The notes below the pieces were generated by a model, which did no database searches, was not told where the DNA came from, and saw only the letters and a program-made list of their open reading frames with translations. A program made the position numbers and the translations under genes. From Candidatus Cloacimonadota bacterium (GTDB lineage: Bacteria; Cloacimonadota; Cloacimonadia; Cloacimonadales; TCS61): DNA of 32,130 bases. Positions within the stretch are counted from its first letter, which is position 1, and each line of letters starts with the position of its first letter. Shown here one piece after another: positions 1 through 7,707 of the stretch. Where the stretch lies: NCBI GenBank assembly GCA_029932755.1, contig JAOZPK010000006.1:1-32130 (forward strand), in the 5' to 3' direction.

Positions 1-15
1 TTTCCTCAGAGAGAC
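1..15. repeat. 3' end of a further copy of the 105-bp repeat
   Basis: These 15 bases are identical to the last 15 bases of the complete copies at 106-120 and 525-539. They abut the next copy directly, so the repeats form a head-to-tail array that continues beyond the left edge. The rest of this copy is outside the window. Confidence 0.75.
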
Positions 16-120
16 AATTTCACTCCGTCTTTCTGAGAAACTCTACTTGTCTTTCCCTCGAAGAATCTGGAGTGTTTAGACTCTTCGTCGTATGCCCCTG
101 TAAGATTTCCTCAGAGAGAC
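16..120. repeat. 105-bp repeat, copy 1 (left flank of the GIY-YIG gene)
   Basis: It is colinear with 435-539, with 6 differences in 105 positions by eye. Its ends carry an imperfect inverted repeat: 27-41 matches the reverse complement of 106-120 at 12 of 15 positions. In the middle, 59-87 is a hairpin with CGAAGA/TCTTCG arms. On the minus-strand transcript all ten stem pairs form, one of them G-U, around a 9-nt loop. The last 10 bases (111-120) encode the stop codon and final residues of the GIY-YIG gene. It looks like a MITE- or REP-like unit. Confidence 0.85.
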
Positions 121-419
121 ATCGGTTTTTCATTTATCAAATCCAAATACAAATCACGCCATTTTGGATTTACTATTTCTATTAATGCTATCTTCTTCTT
201 TCTCAATTTTCCCTTAATTTGTTTTTCTCGGGATATTGCACTATAAATATCTTCACCTTCTTCATAGTAAACGAGTTTCGTGACATTATATCTTTGGGTA
301 AAACCTTCAACTACATGGTTTTTATGCTCCCAAACTCTTTTAAGAAGATCTGAAGTAACTCCTGTATACAAAATTTTGTTATTTACATCACTTAAAATAT
401 ACACATAAGAATACTTCAT
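111..419 (-). CDS. GIY-YIG nuclease domain protein (YhbQ/UPF0213-like), repeat-associated
   Basis: This 102-residue protein is essentially one GIY-YIG domain. The two tyrosine motifs are Y5-V-Y7 and Y18-T-G20, followed by R28, H32, the presumed metal-binding E65 in SREKQIKG and N84 in NPKW. All core catalytic positions of the family appear intact, so single-strand cleavage of DNA is a reasonable expectation, but no partner domain gives a target. Only a weak AGG lies upstream of the ATG. The gene sits between two 105-bp direct repeats, and its final codons (MSL-stop) lie inside copy 1. That arrangement suggests a self-contained mobile or repeat-maintaining unit rather than a housekeeping nuclease. 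Family assignment is firm; the role is inference. Confidence 0.9.
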   Translation of the reverse strand: MKYSYVYILSDVNNKILYTGVTSDLLKRVWEHKNHVVEGFTQRYNVTKLVYYEEGEDIYSAISREKQIKGKLRKKKIALIEIVNPKWRDLYLDLINEKPMSL

Positions 420-434
420 AATTTAAACCTAAAT

Positions 435-539
435 AATTTCACTCCGTCTTTCTGAGAGACTCTACTTGTCTTTCTCCCGAAGAATCTGGAGTGTTTAGAC
501 TCTTCGTCGAATGCCTCTGCAAGATTTCCTCAGAGAGAC
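435..539. repeat. 105-bp repeat, copy 2 (right flank of the GIY-YIG gene)
   Basis: This is a complete copy in the same orientation as copy 1, with the central hairpin at 478-506 (arms and loop identical to copy 1) and end motifs at 446-460 and 525-539. It stops two bases before the queH stop codon, so the element lies at the exact 3' edge of that gene. The 314 bp between the two copies hold only the GIY-YIG gene and its short leader. Confidence 0.85.
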
Positions 540-541
540 AA

Positions 542-1069
542 CTATTTCAAATATCTGTCGCGTTCACTGTATATACAGCCGCAATACTGCTGACGATACA
601 TCTCATAATCTTTGGAGATCTGTATTCCTTCTTTCCAGTATTCCCTGAAATCACGGTAATAAAATTTAACGCCGTATTCTTTAGCAAGTGATTCTCCAAT
701 TTCTTTTATCAGTTTGTGCTCTTGGAATTTGCTATAGAGCAGGGTTGTAGTAAAAGCATCAAAATTACCTTTTTTAGCAATTATAGCAGCATATTTCAAG
801 CGTTCATAATAACAACTTCTGCAACGTTCCTGTTCACGGAAGGCAGCTTTTCGCAGGAATTTTTCCAACTCATACTCATCTTTTATGATCAGCGGAAATT
901 TTTCTTTTTCTGCAAATTCCTGCAAACTTTCCAATCGTTTCTTGTATTCTGTATATGGATGTATATTGTGATTATACCAGAATCCATGTATTTCATGGCC
1001 TTCTTCTTTTAAATGAAAATAGGGCGCCGCAAAACACGGCGCACAACATATATGAACAAGTAATTTCAT
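542..1069 (-). CDS. queH: Epoxyqueuosine reductase QueH
   Basis: The protein has 175 residues, close to the usual length of the QueH (DUF208) family. This is the non-cobalamin enzyme that reduces epoxyqueuosine to queuosine in tRNA. The N-terminal HICCAPC motif (C8, C9, C12), a central CRSC pair and the C-terminal CGC (C163, C165) are the cysteines expected for its iron-sulfur and metal centre. It starts 12 bp after the acyl-CoA dehydrogenase stop codon and is probably cotranscribed with it, although the two functions are unrelated. The ribosome-binding site is weak (AAAG). No other queuosine genes are in the window. Confidence 0.93.
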   Translation of the reverse strand: MKLLVHICCAPCFAAPYFHLKEEGHEIHGFWYNHNIHPYTEYKKRLESLQEFAEKEKFPLIIKDEYELEKFLRKAAFREQERCRSCYYERLKYAAIIAKKGNFDAFTTTLLYSKFQEHKLIKEIGESLAKEYGVKFYYRDFREYWKEGIQISKDYEMYRQQYCGCIYSERDRYLK

Positions 1070-1081
1070 TTTTCTTTACTT

Positions 1082-2227
1082 TTAAAATTCCTTTAACAGG
1101 TTCGAGGCGATCACACTGCGCTGAACCTGATTTGTTCCTTCATAGATCTGAGTAATTTTTGCATCACGCATCATTTTTTCTACCGGATATTCTTTCATAT
1201 ATCCATATCCACCCAATATCTGAACTGCGTCGGTGGTAACTTTCATAGCCATATCTGAAGCAAAAACTTTACACATGGCAGATTCTTTGGCATATTTTTT
1301 TGCACCTGAGTCGATAAGTCTTGCAGTTGCCATAACAAGTGCCCGGGCAGCTTCGATCTGAGTTGCCATTTCTGCCAGCATAAATTGAACACCTTGGAAA
1401 GCTGCGATCGGTTTCCCAAACTGAATACGCTGTTTAGCATATTTTGCAGCTTCTTCATAAGCACCTTGAGCAATACCCACAGCTTGAGCTGCAACCATCG
1501 GACGTGATTTATCAAGTGTTCTCATAGCGATCATGAAACCTGTTCCTTCACGACCTACAAGATTTTCTACCGGTACCCGGCAATTATCAAAGATCAACTC
1601 TCTGGTCATCGAACCACGAATACCCATTTTATCTTCTTGCTTGCCAAATGAAAAACCTTCAGTTCCTTTTTCTACAATGAGACAGGAAGCTCCACGCGCC
1701 CCTTTGGATTTATTAGTAAGAACAAAAACCGTATAAATATCAGCTTCTCCACCATTTGTGATCCACTGTTTTGTACCATTAAGAATATAATGATCACCAT
1801 CTCTGGCTGCAGTAGTTTCCATGCCGCCGGCATCAGATCCGGCATTTGCTTCTGTTAAGGCAAAAGCTGCCAGCTTTTCTCCATTGGCTATCAGTGGTAA
1901 CCACTTTTGTTTCTGCTCTTCACTTCCGGAGATAAGGATCGGATACATTCCCAGACCAGATCCACCCAGTGAAAGACCGATTCCGCCGCAAACACGGCTG
2001 AATTCTTCTGTGATTATCGCAATATCTACAACTTTACCGCTGATACCGTCATACTCTTCCGGAACCAGTACAGCAAACATATCTGTTTGTTTAAATACTT
2101 CTACGATCTCCCAGGGGAATTCGTGTCCTTCATCATATTTTGCTCTTACAGGTTTGATCTTTTCCTCGGCAATTTTACGAGCTATCTCTTTTATCTCTAA
2201 TTGTTCTTCGGTCAGGAAATAATCCAT
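1082..2227 (-). CDS. Acyl-CoA dehydrogenase, short-chain (butyryl-CoA dehydrogenase-like)
   Basis: This 381-residue FAD-dependent dehydrogenase oxidises an acyl-CoA to the 2-enoyl-CoA (or runs in reverse), exchanging electrons with ETF. FALTEANAGSDAG (122-134) and WITNGG (155-160) are the flavin-contact motifs. IYEGTNQ (361-367) holds the catalytic base E363 typical of short- and medium-chain enzymes. The reading frame allows nine more residues upstream, but GGAGGGAGA (complement of 2228-2236) lies just before this ATG, so the start at 2227 is chosen. There are no etfAB or thiolase genes nearby, so substrate and direction cannot be read from context. It heads a two-gene unit with queH. Confidence 0.94.
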   Translation of the reverse strand: MDYFLTEEQLEIKEIARKIAEEKIKPVRAKYDEGHEFPWEIVEVFKQTDMFAVLVPEEYDGISGKVVDIAIITEEFSRVCGGIGLSLGGSGLGMYPILISGSEEQKQKWLPLIANGEKLAAFALTEANAGSDAGGMETTAARDGDHYILNGTKQWITNGGEADIYTVFVLTNKSKGARGASCLIVEKGTEGFSFGKQEDKMGIRGSMTRELIFDNCRVPVENLVGREGTGFMIAMRTLDKSRPMVAAQAVGIAQGAYEEAAKYAKQRIQFGKPIAAFQGVQFMLAEMATQIEAARALVMATARLIDSGAKKYAKESAMCKVFASDMAMKVTTDAVQILGGYGYMKEYPVEKMMRDAKITQIYEGTNQVQRSVIASNLLKEF

Positions 2228-2323
2228 TCTCCCTCCATTATTAAAATTTATCACTTTTTTTATTTAATATTTCAGTCAAGCAAAACTACTAACAGCTTGA
2301 TAACACAACTTTTAAATGAGCTT

Positions 2324-2369
2324 GGCTAATTTTTAATAACAGTCCTATTAAGTCAAATTATTATTAGCC
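2324..2369. promoter_or_regulatory. Nested inverted repeat in the divergent intergenic region
   Basis: GGCTAAT (2324-2330) and ATTAGCC (2363-2369) enclose a second pair, TTAATA (2333-2338) and TATTAA (2346-2351). The structure lies between the divergently transcribed dehydrogenase and the secreted-protein gene, where an operator or a leader structure could act. I could not assign convincing -35/-10 pairs around it. Confidence 0.3.
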
Positions 2370-2452
2370 ATCCACTTACTTATTAATATCTTGACTAATT
2401 GATATTGTTCATTGGATTTGAGTATGAAACTAAAAAAAGGAGTAGGAATATT

Positions 2453-3223
2453 ATGAAAAAATTAATACTTTTAATGTTGGTAGTATTACTTTCATATCAG
2501 ATGATCAGGGCTCAAGAAACTTTAGAACAGATTGCAAAAGATATCATCAATGCTTATAAAATTTCAGATGTGGATTTATTAAAGAAACATGCCAGCGGCA
2601 TTTTGCTGCCTGCTATTAATGAACATTTCTTCGAAGATAAACAGGCAAAAGAACTTGCGGTTATGACCAATGATTGGGATGGAACGATCAAAGAGATTCG
2701 CTACTCTTCAGAAAATATTATGAATAAAACCATTATCAGTGCAATGATATATTTTAAAATGTGCGCTGATAAAGAACAAATATGTGTTGTTATGCTTAGC
2801 AGTCTTGATGAATCTGAATGGAAGGCTTTGGGCATGGGAATTACTACTATAGATAAAGCAGAATATGAGAAGAATTCTCTATCTCTACAAAGTGTAAAAA
2901 CAGTTATCACGCCAGTTGATCACAAGGGATATACAATTGAAATGGCTTCGGGTGAGATAATTAAAAATCCCTCAACAGCCAAGCTGCAAGAACTTCTGAC
3001 TACTCTCGATGATGATAATTTCTTTATCACCCTTTCTGATAATGATGGATTTCTGCAGGCAGCATATTCAGAAGATGGATTCTCGGTGGAATATCGCGGA
3101 ATGAACGGTTATTTCGGTGCAACTAAACTTCTTTCGCAAGAAGAAACATCCGGGTTATTTGTAAAATATATTGATAAAGTTAACAATTGGCAAGACTCAG
3201 TCAGCTGGGAAAGCCTGGAATAA
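2453..3223 (+). CDS. Secreted protein of unknown function
   Basis: I do not recognise this 256-residue protein. MKKLILLMLVVLLSYQMIRA is a clear Sec signal peptide with a likely cut after AQ and no lipobox cysteine. Residues of about 25-140 (Q-ETLEQIAKDIINAYKISD onward) look like a small alpha+beta domain of the kind often seen in NTF2-like secreted proteins. From about 155 to the end there is a second, beta-rich block rich in aspartate and glycine. A longer frame opens at 2399, but AAGGAG at 2437-2442 and the signal peptide fix the start at 2453. It stands alone: divergent from the dehydrogenase and convergent with priA. Confidence 0.75.
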   Translation: MKKLILLMLVVLLSYQMIRAQETLEQIAKDIINAYKISDVDLLKKHASGILLPAINEHFFEDKQAKELAVMTNDWDGTIKEIRYSSENIMNKTIISAMIYFKMCADKEQICVVMLSSLDESEWKALGMGITTIDKAEYEKNSLSLQSVKTVITPVDHKGYTIEMASGEIIKNPSTAKLQELLTTLDDDNFFITLSDNDGFLQAAYSEDGFSVEYRGMNGYFGATKLLSQEETSGLFVKYIDKVNNWQDSVSWESLE

Positions 3224-3267
3224 AATTTTAGTTAGATCGATAAAAGTGTCTATCTGATGGGAGTTTT

Positions 3268-5667
3268 TTACATTAAGTTGTAGGGATCTATATCGATAAC
3301 CTGTTTTATTGTACTACCCAATTTTAAATTATCTTTTAAAAAGCTTACTGCTGATGAGATCACCTTTACACTATCAGCTTTTAATATGAGATGGTAACGA
3401 AAACTATTCTGCATTCTGGCAATCGGAGCATCGATCGGACCCAGGATACTTAACTGATCTGCTGTAAAAAGATCTTTAAGTTTCACTATTACTTTGTTAT
3501 TCTTAGCTATTTGCTCTTTTAAATATAGTTCATTTTTGTGGGAAAAGAGAAACCTGGCCAACCTAAATTCAGGTGGATATTTCAGATGTTTTCTCATATT
3601 CAATTCTTTTTCGGCAAATGATTCAAAGTGCTGTTTCATAGCAGTTGTAATGGAATAGTGTTCAGGATTGTAGGTTTGGATGATCACTTCACCCGATTTT
3701 TCACCCCTTCCCGATCTTCCTGCCACCTGGGTTAATAGTTGAAAAGTTCGCTCAGCAGCTCTGAAATCGGGTACATTAAGTCCAATATCCGCTGAGATCA
3801 CGCCAACTAAAGTTACATTTTCAAAATCGAGTCCCTTAGCTATCATTTGCGTTCCCAATAAGATATCTACAGTTCCTTCACGCATTCTTGTAAACATCGA
3901 ATCGTAGCTGTCTTTACGCCCGGCACTATCGGAATCCATTCTTAAGATCCTGGCATTTGGAAAGAGAATATTCAGCTGCTTCTCGATCTGCTGGGTACCC
4001 GATGCTCCAAAGGAGAACATATAACTTCCGCACTCCAGGCATTTTCTTGGCATATGTGTTTTATGGCCACAGTAATGACAGATCAACTCAGAAGAGGCAC
4101 TATGATATTTCAGGGAGATATCACAATGTGGACATTCAAATAATTTTCCGCAGGAGATACACTGCACAAAAGAGGAATGTCCTCTTCTATTCTGCAGTAA
4201 AATTATCTGCTGACCAAGGCTTAGTTTCTCTTCTATTTTTCTCTTTAATTTTACCGATAGAAGCAAATGCGGATCTTTCTCTTTTTTCATATCGATTATA
4301 TCAACGGTAGGAAGTTCATAGGAAAGAGGACGGTGTGATAATAATAACTGCGTAAATTTTCCTGTTTTCACATTATTCCAACTCTCCAGAGAAGGAGTTG
4401 CACTGCCCAAGATAACAACGGCATTGTTCATTTTAGCTCTGAGGATCGAAAGATCCCGTCCATTATAACGCGGAGTATTTTCCTGTTTATAGGTTGTTTC
4501 GTGCTCTTCATCAACGATAACTACACCCAGATTATTTAGCGGAGCAAAAATTGCACTACGCGCCCCGATCACGATCTTACTTCTACCCGACTTTATTTTA
4601 TTCCACTGTTCCCATCTTTGCCGGTCATTCAAGTGGCTGTGCAGAATGGCAATATCTTCTCCAAAAGCGTTGAAGAACCTGTCAACCATCTGAGGTGTAA
4701 GAGCAATTTCAGGAACCAGCATCAGGGCGGTCTTCCCATTTTTCAATGCACTCTTTATTACTTCAATATAAACTTCTGTTTTGCCGCTGCCGGTAATACC
4801 AAAGAGCAAGAACGGATGAAATTTCTCTGAATGTATATATGTTTTTATGATAGAAATGGCTTTCTGCTGTTCAGCTGTTAGCTCTATTTTTTTTAATATA
4901 CGCTTCTGTGGAAAAGTAAAATATTGTTTTCTGACTTCCCGAGATTCGATTGATAAAAGGCTTTTCTTTCTGAGTGCTTTTACTATTGAATAGCTGTATT
5001 TTTGCGCGATCTTAGCAAGAGGAAAATTATCGGAGATATTCTTCATATATTCATATGCTTCTGTTTGTTTTGCTGTGAGCGAAGGCAGAGGATCAACCTG
5101 CTGTAATTTAACAAAATTGACGATCTTTGGCTTGATCTTCTCATCAAATACTCGATTGATTTCAATAATACCACTATTTTCCAACTCTTCCAGCAAAGTG
5201 TTGAATTCAGAAGTTTTTATTCCTATTTTTTCTTTCAATTTTGGGATATCAAGCCAGTCTCTATAAGATTCATTATTGAGCTCTTTTACTATCTTCTTCG
5301 ACATCTCATTATTATAATCCAATTTAGAATTATCAGCCAATCTAACTTTTCTTTGCAATTGGATATTGAAAGCCGAGGGAAGCATTGCAGAGAGTGATTG
5401 TCCCAAACTGCACCTATAATACTTACTGATCCACAAAGCCAGTTCTAATAATTCAGAAGATATTTTTGGAATATCATCAACGATCTCAAGGATATCTTTA
5501 TATTTGATATCTTTATCAATATCCTGTGTCTCCTGCCAAATAATACCGGTATGAAACGTGTTATTAAAAGATACCAATACCCTGCAGCCAGGTACAATAT
5601 TTTCCTTATTCTTATAAACATAGAGCTTTGTAACATTAATAGGAAGTGCAATTTGATAATATTTCAT
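3268..5667 (-). CDS. priA: Primosomal replication-restart helicase PriA
   Basis: PriA recognises stalled replication forks and reloads the replicative helicase. The 799-residue protein has the full architecture: an N-terminal 3'-end-binding domain (about 1-105), a winged-helix region, and a superfamily 2 helicase with Walker A GITGSGKT (290-297), DEEH box (386-389) and GSATPS motif (421-426). Eight zinc-binding cysteines follow (503, 506, 512, 515, 530, 533, 543, 546), then helicase motifs V/VI (GTQMIAKGLDF; QVAGRSGRG) and the C-terminal domain. The only good Shine-Dalgarno match, AGGAGG (complement of 5683-5688), is about 15 nt upstream and lies inside the terminator stem of the preceding operon. 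Confidence 0.97.
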   Translation of the reverse strand: MKYYQIALPINVTKLYVYKNKENIVPGCRVLVSFNNTFHTGIIWQETQDIDKDIKYKDILEIVDDIPKISSELLELALWISKYYRCSLGQSLSAMLPSAFNIQLQRKVRLADNSKLDYNNEMSKKIVKELNNESYRDWLDIPKLKEKIGIKTSEFNTLLEELENSGIIEINRVFDEKIKPKIVNFVKLQQVDPLPSLTAKQTEAYEYMKNISDNFPLAKIAQKYSYSIVKALRKKSLLSIESREVRKQYFTFPQKRILKKIELTAEQQKAISIIKTYIHSEKFHPFLLFGITGSGKTEVYIEVIKSALKNGKTALMLVPEIALTPQMVDRFFNAFGEDIAILHSHLNDRQRWEQWNKIKSGRSKIVIGARSAIFAPLNNLGVVIVDEEHETTYKQENTPRYNGRDLSILRAKMNNAVVILGSATPSLESWNNVKTGKFTQLLLSHRPLSYELPTVDIIDMKKEKDPHLLLSVKLKRKIEEKLSLGQQIILLQNRRGHSSFVQCISCGKLFECPHCDISLKYHSASSELICHYCGHKTHMPRKCLECGSYMFSFGASGTQQIEKQLNILFPNARILRMDSDSAGRKDSYDSMFTRMREGTVDILLGTQMIAKGLDFENVTLVGVISADIGLNVPDFRAAERTFQLLTQVAGRSGRGEKSGEVIIQTYNPEHYSITTAMKQHFESFAEKELNMRKHLKYPPEFRLARFLFSHKNELYLKEQIAKNNKVIVKLKDLFTADQLSILGPIDAPIARMQNSFRYHLILKADSVKVISSAVSFLKDNLKLGSTIKQVIDIDPYNLM

Positions 5668-5671
5668 AGTT

Positions 5672-5701
5672 AAAAAAATAGCCCTCCTGCAAGAGAAGGG
5701 C
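5672..5701 (-). terminator. Rho-independent terminator of the envelope operon
   Basis: On the minus strand GCCCT pairs with AGGGC around a short CT/AG extension and a 5-nt loop (5681-5701), followed by seven T (complement of 5672-5678). It lies 18 bp after the stop codon of the TonB-like gene and immediately before priA. Its 3' arm contains the only Shine-Dalgarno-like sequence of priA. Confidence 0.7.
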
Positions 5702-5718
5702 CATCTAATATTTGTATA

Positions 5719-7155
5719 TTACTTCATGAATTTCATTCTGAAGCTGTAACCGATCGGATCTTTCACCGGTATTTTCCAGTTTAAGATGATCTCACGACAT
5801 TTTGATAAAAATGATTCAGTAAAATAACTGCCTTTGGTTGTTTCAATATCCACAGCTTCAACTTTACCGCTTTTACTGATAATGATCGAGAACTCTAAAG
5901 TTCCATACATATCCATCATCATAGTTTCTACACCGAATAATTTAGATATCTGTGGTTTATAGGTGGCAACCACCCTGTCTATATCAGCAACGATCGATTT
6001 TGTTTGAGGAGATATTGTCTGTTTAACTTTTATCGATCCTTCTGAAACCATTTTAATTCCGGCAAAGCGTTTTTTCACAGCAGTAAATTGAGCTTTACTT
6101 TCAACTTTGGTAATGTTATAGCTTCCAACATCTCCACCCAGACCGGCCATATCAACTTCTTCAAAACCGCCTGTTCCACCTAAGTCGAGACCTGATAGAT
6201 CACCTAATCCGCCCAGACCGTCACCAGATCCTTCCAGATCAAATCCGCCGGAACCGGCAACATCAAGATCAGTGGATCCACGTCTGGCTTTAGGTCCTGT
6301 TCCGGATCCCGGACCACCTGAACCTGCGGCAACAATTTCACTAACTTCTGTAACCTCTAAAAGTTCATTACTAAAATCACCTGTTCCTGTTCCGCCTGCA
6401 ATACCACCTCCAACATCGAGGGCAAGTCCAAATTCCTGTTCAAATTGAGCTGAAGTCATGGCTTGAGCATATTCTACCTGCTCCGTAACTTCTTCTTCCA
6501 TCTCTTCTCTCGATTTTCCAACTTGTACATCTCCTGTACCTTCGGTCTCAACAGTTTCTTCAACTACCGGTTGAATTAGAGTAGCAAAATCTTCAATACG
6601 CTGCATACGTTCTGCAAAATCTACCTGTACAGGCGGGACATAGGTAGTTTCCGCAATATAGAGACCTATCCAGGCAGTAATAAGACCAAGGACAACAAGT
6701 ATCCGCGTGAATTTTTGCTGAGGAGTAGCGGGTGGAAATTTAGCAAATTGTTTGGCAATGCTGATCTCTTGTAGGGAGGGAGTATATGTATATGGTTTAT
6801 TAAAACTATATTCAATTTCCCAACTACCTCCAAAGCTGATAGAACCTACAGTAGAAGGATCAAGAGTTAGAGTTTTCCCCTTGATAAGATTAGCTCTTCT
6901 TAGATCATCCAACCCCAATTCCTGATTATCTTTTTTTACAGTTACCTTCATATTATCGCGCAAATTCAGTTTAAAAGATGAACCCTGTTTAGAGATCAAT
7001 TTGTATCTTTTTGGAAAGGCCTTATCAAGGATCTGCCAGAAAAGATCTCTGTCGTTTCCTATAAAGAATTTGTTTGTAAAATCCCTTTTGTGTCTGGCAA
7101 TATCCAAAATTTTATCTTGATATTTTAATTTTAAATTCAATACTTTATCAACCAT
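5719..7155 (-). CDS. TonB/AgmX-type energy transducer with N-terminal cytoplasmic domain
   Basis: This 478-residue protein has four parts: a cytoplasmic N-terminal domain (about 1-135, with LKLKYQDKILDIARHK and a possibly FHA-like beta-rich stretch), one membrane span (about 150-168), an acidic then very glycine-rich linker (about 180-345) and a TonB-like C-terminal domain (about 380-478, ending GYSFRMKFMK). It resembles the AgmX/PglI type of TonB protein found with gliding or adhesion-type ExbBD motors, which carries force across the periplasm. A GTG at 7161 is in frame, but AAGGGG sits at ideal distance from the ATG at 7155, so that start is used. It is the last gene of the operon, 9 bp after the upstream exbD. 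Confidence 0.82.
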   Translation of the reverse strand: MVDKVLNLKLKYQDKILDIARHKRDFTNKFFIGNDRDLFWQILDKAFPKRYKLISKQGSSFKLNLRDNMKVTVKKDNQELGLDDLRRANLIKGKTLTLDPSTVGSISFGGSWEIEYSFNKPYTYTPSLQEISIAKQFAKFPPATPQQKFTRILVVLGLITAWIGLYIAETTYVPPVQVDFAERMQRIEDFATLIQPVVEETVETEGTGDVQVGKSREEMEEEVTEQVEYAQAMTSAQFEQEFGLALDVGGGIAGGTGTGDFSNELLEVTEVSEIVAAGSGGPGSGTGPKARRGSTDLDVAGSGGFDLEGSGDGLGGLGDLSGLDLGGTGGFEEVDMAGLGGDVGSYNITKVESKAQFTAVKKRFAGIKMVSEGSIKVKQTISPQTKSIVADIDRVVATYKPQISKLFGVETMMMDMYGTLEFSIIISKSGKVEAVDIETTKGSYFTESFLSKCREIILNWKIPVKDPIGYSFRMKFMK

Positions 7156-7164
7156 AGGCACCCC

Positions 7165-7698
7165 TTATAATCCCAGAATTTCATCTTTGTTATCTGTATG
7201 AATTGCAGAGAAATAGATGTTTGCGAACGAAGCCTGGGCACTGAACTTTATAAACTCCGTTATATACCTACAGGGTAATTCTTTATCCGCCTGGATCAGC
7301 AAGCAGGGCTTACTGCTGGTCGAAGTTATCGATCTTGCTTCCATTTGCAGAAGTCTGAGTAGAGAATTCCTGATCTCCGGTTTATTCAAGAAGTCTTGCA
7401 GAGATCCAACTTCTATACTTTCTGCACCATAAAGTATTTTGTCGGGATAAATTTTAAGGTATACTGCCTTTCCACTTTCTATCAGTTTATTTATTGTAAC
7501 TGTAGTTGGCAGGATCATCCCTTCCGGAGCATTTTTCTGGGCAGCATCCATAGAGATATTCTTTATCATAAAGACAAGTAAGATCGTTAGAATATCGATC
7601 AGGGAAGTAATGTTAAGGTCTTTAGTTTTGTTACCCCTTTTTCTGCTTTGGAATTTACCTCCACCAGAACGATTAACCTTAACTGATAATGAATTCAT
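7165..7698 (-). CDS. exbD: ExbD/TolR-family proton-channel protein (canonical copy)
   Basis: The 177-residue protein has a basic cytoplasmic N-terminus, one membrane span (about 30-46; LNITSLIDILTILLVFMI) and a periplasmic domain, the standard ExbD layout. D35 in the span is the conserved proton-carrying aspartate. With the ExbB homologue it should form the proton-driven stator that energises the TonB-like protein encoded next. AGGAGC lies 7 nt before the ATG. It follows a second ExbD-like gene by 9 bp and precedes the TonB-like start by 9 bp, so translation is probably coupled. Confidence 0.88.
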   Translation of the reverse strand: MNSLSVKVNRSGGGKFQSRKRGNKTKDLNITSLIDILTILLVFMIKNISMDAAQKNAPEGMILPTTVTINKLIESGKAVYLKIYPDKILYGAESIEVGSLQDFLNKPEIRNSLLRLLQMEARSITSTSSKPCLLIQADKELPCRYITEFIKFSAQASFANIYFSAIHTDNKDEILGL

Positions 7699-7707
7699 AA
7701 TCTGCTC

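Noticed and set aside
1-540. Repeats at the left edge as a CRISPR array
   Set aside because: The units are 105 bp, directly abutting or separated by a gene, with no regular short spacers and no cas genes.
1821-2222. 133-codon plus-strand open frame opposite the acyl-CoA dehydrogenase
   Set aside because: It is antisense to a gene with clear family motifs, has no ribosome-binding site and shows serine/proline-rich shadow composition.
3224-3267. Bidirectional terminator between the secreted-protein gene and priA
   Set aside because: There is a short T run at 3264-3269, but the possible stem before it (GATA/TATC) is only 4 bp, too weak to call.
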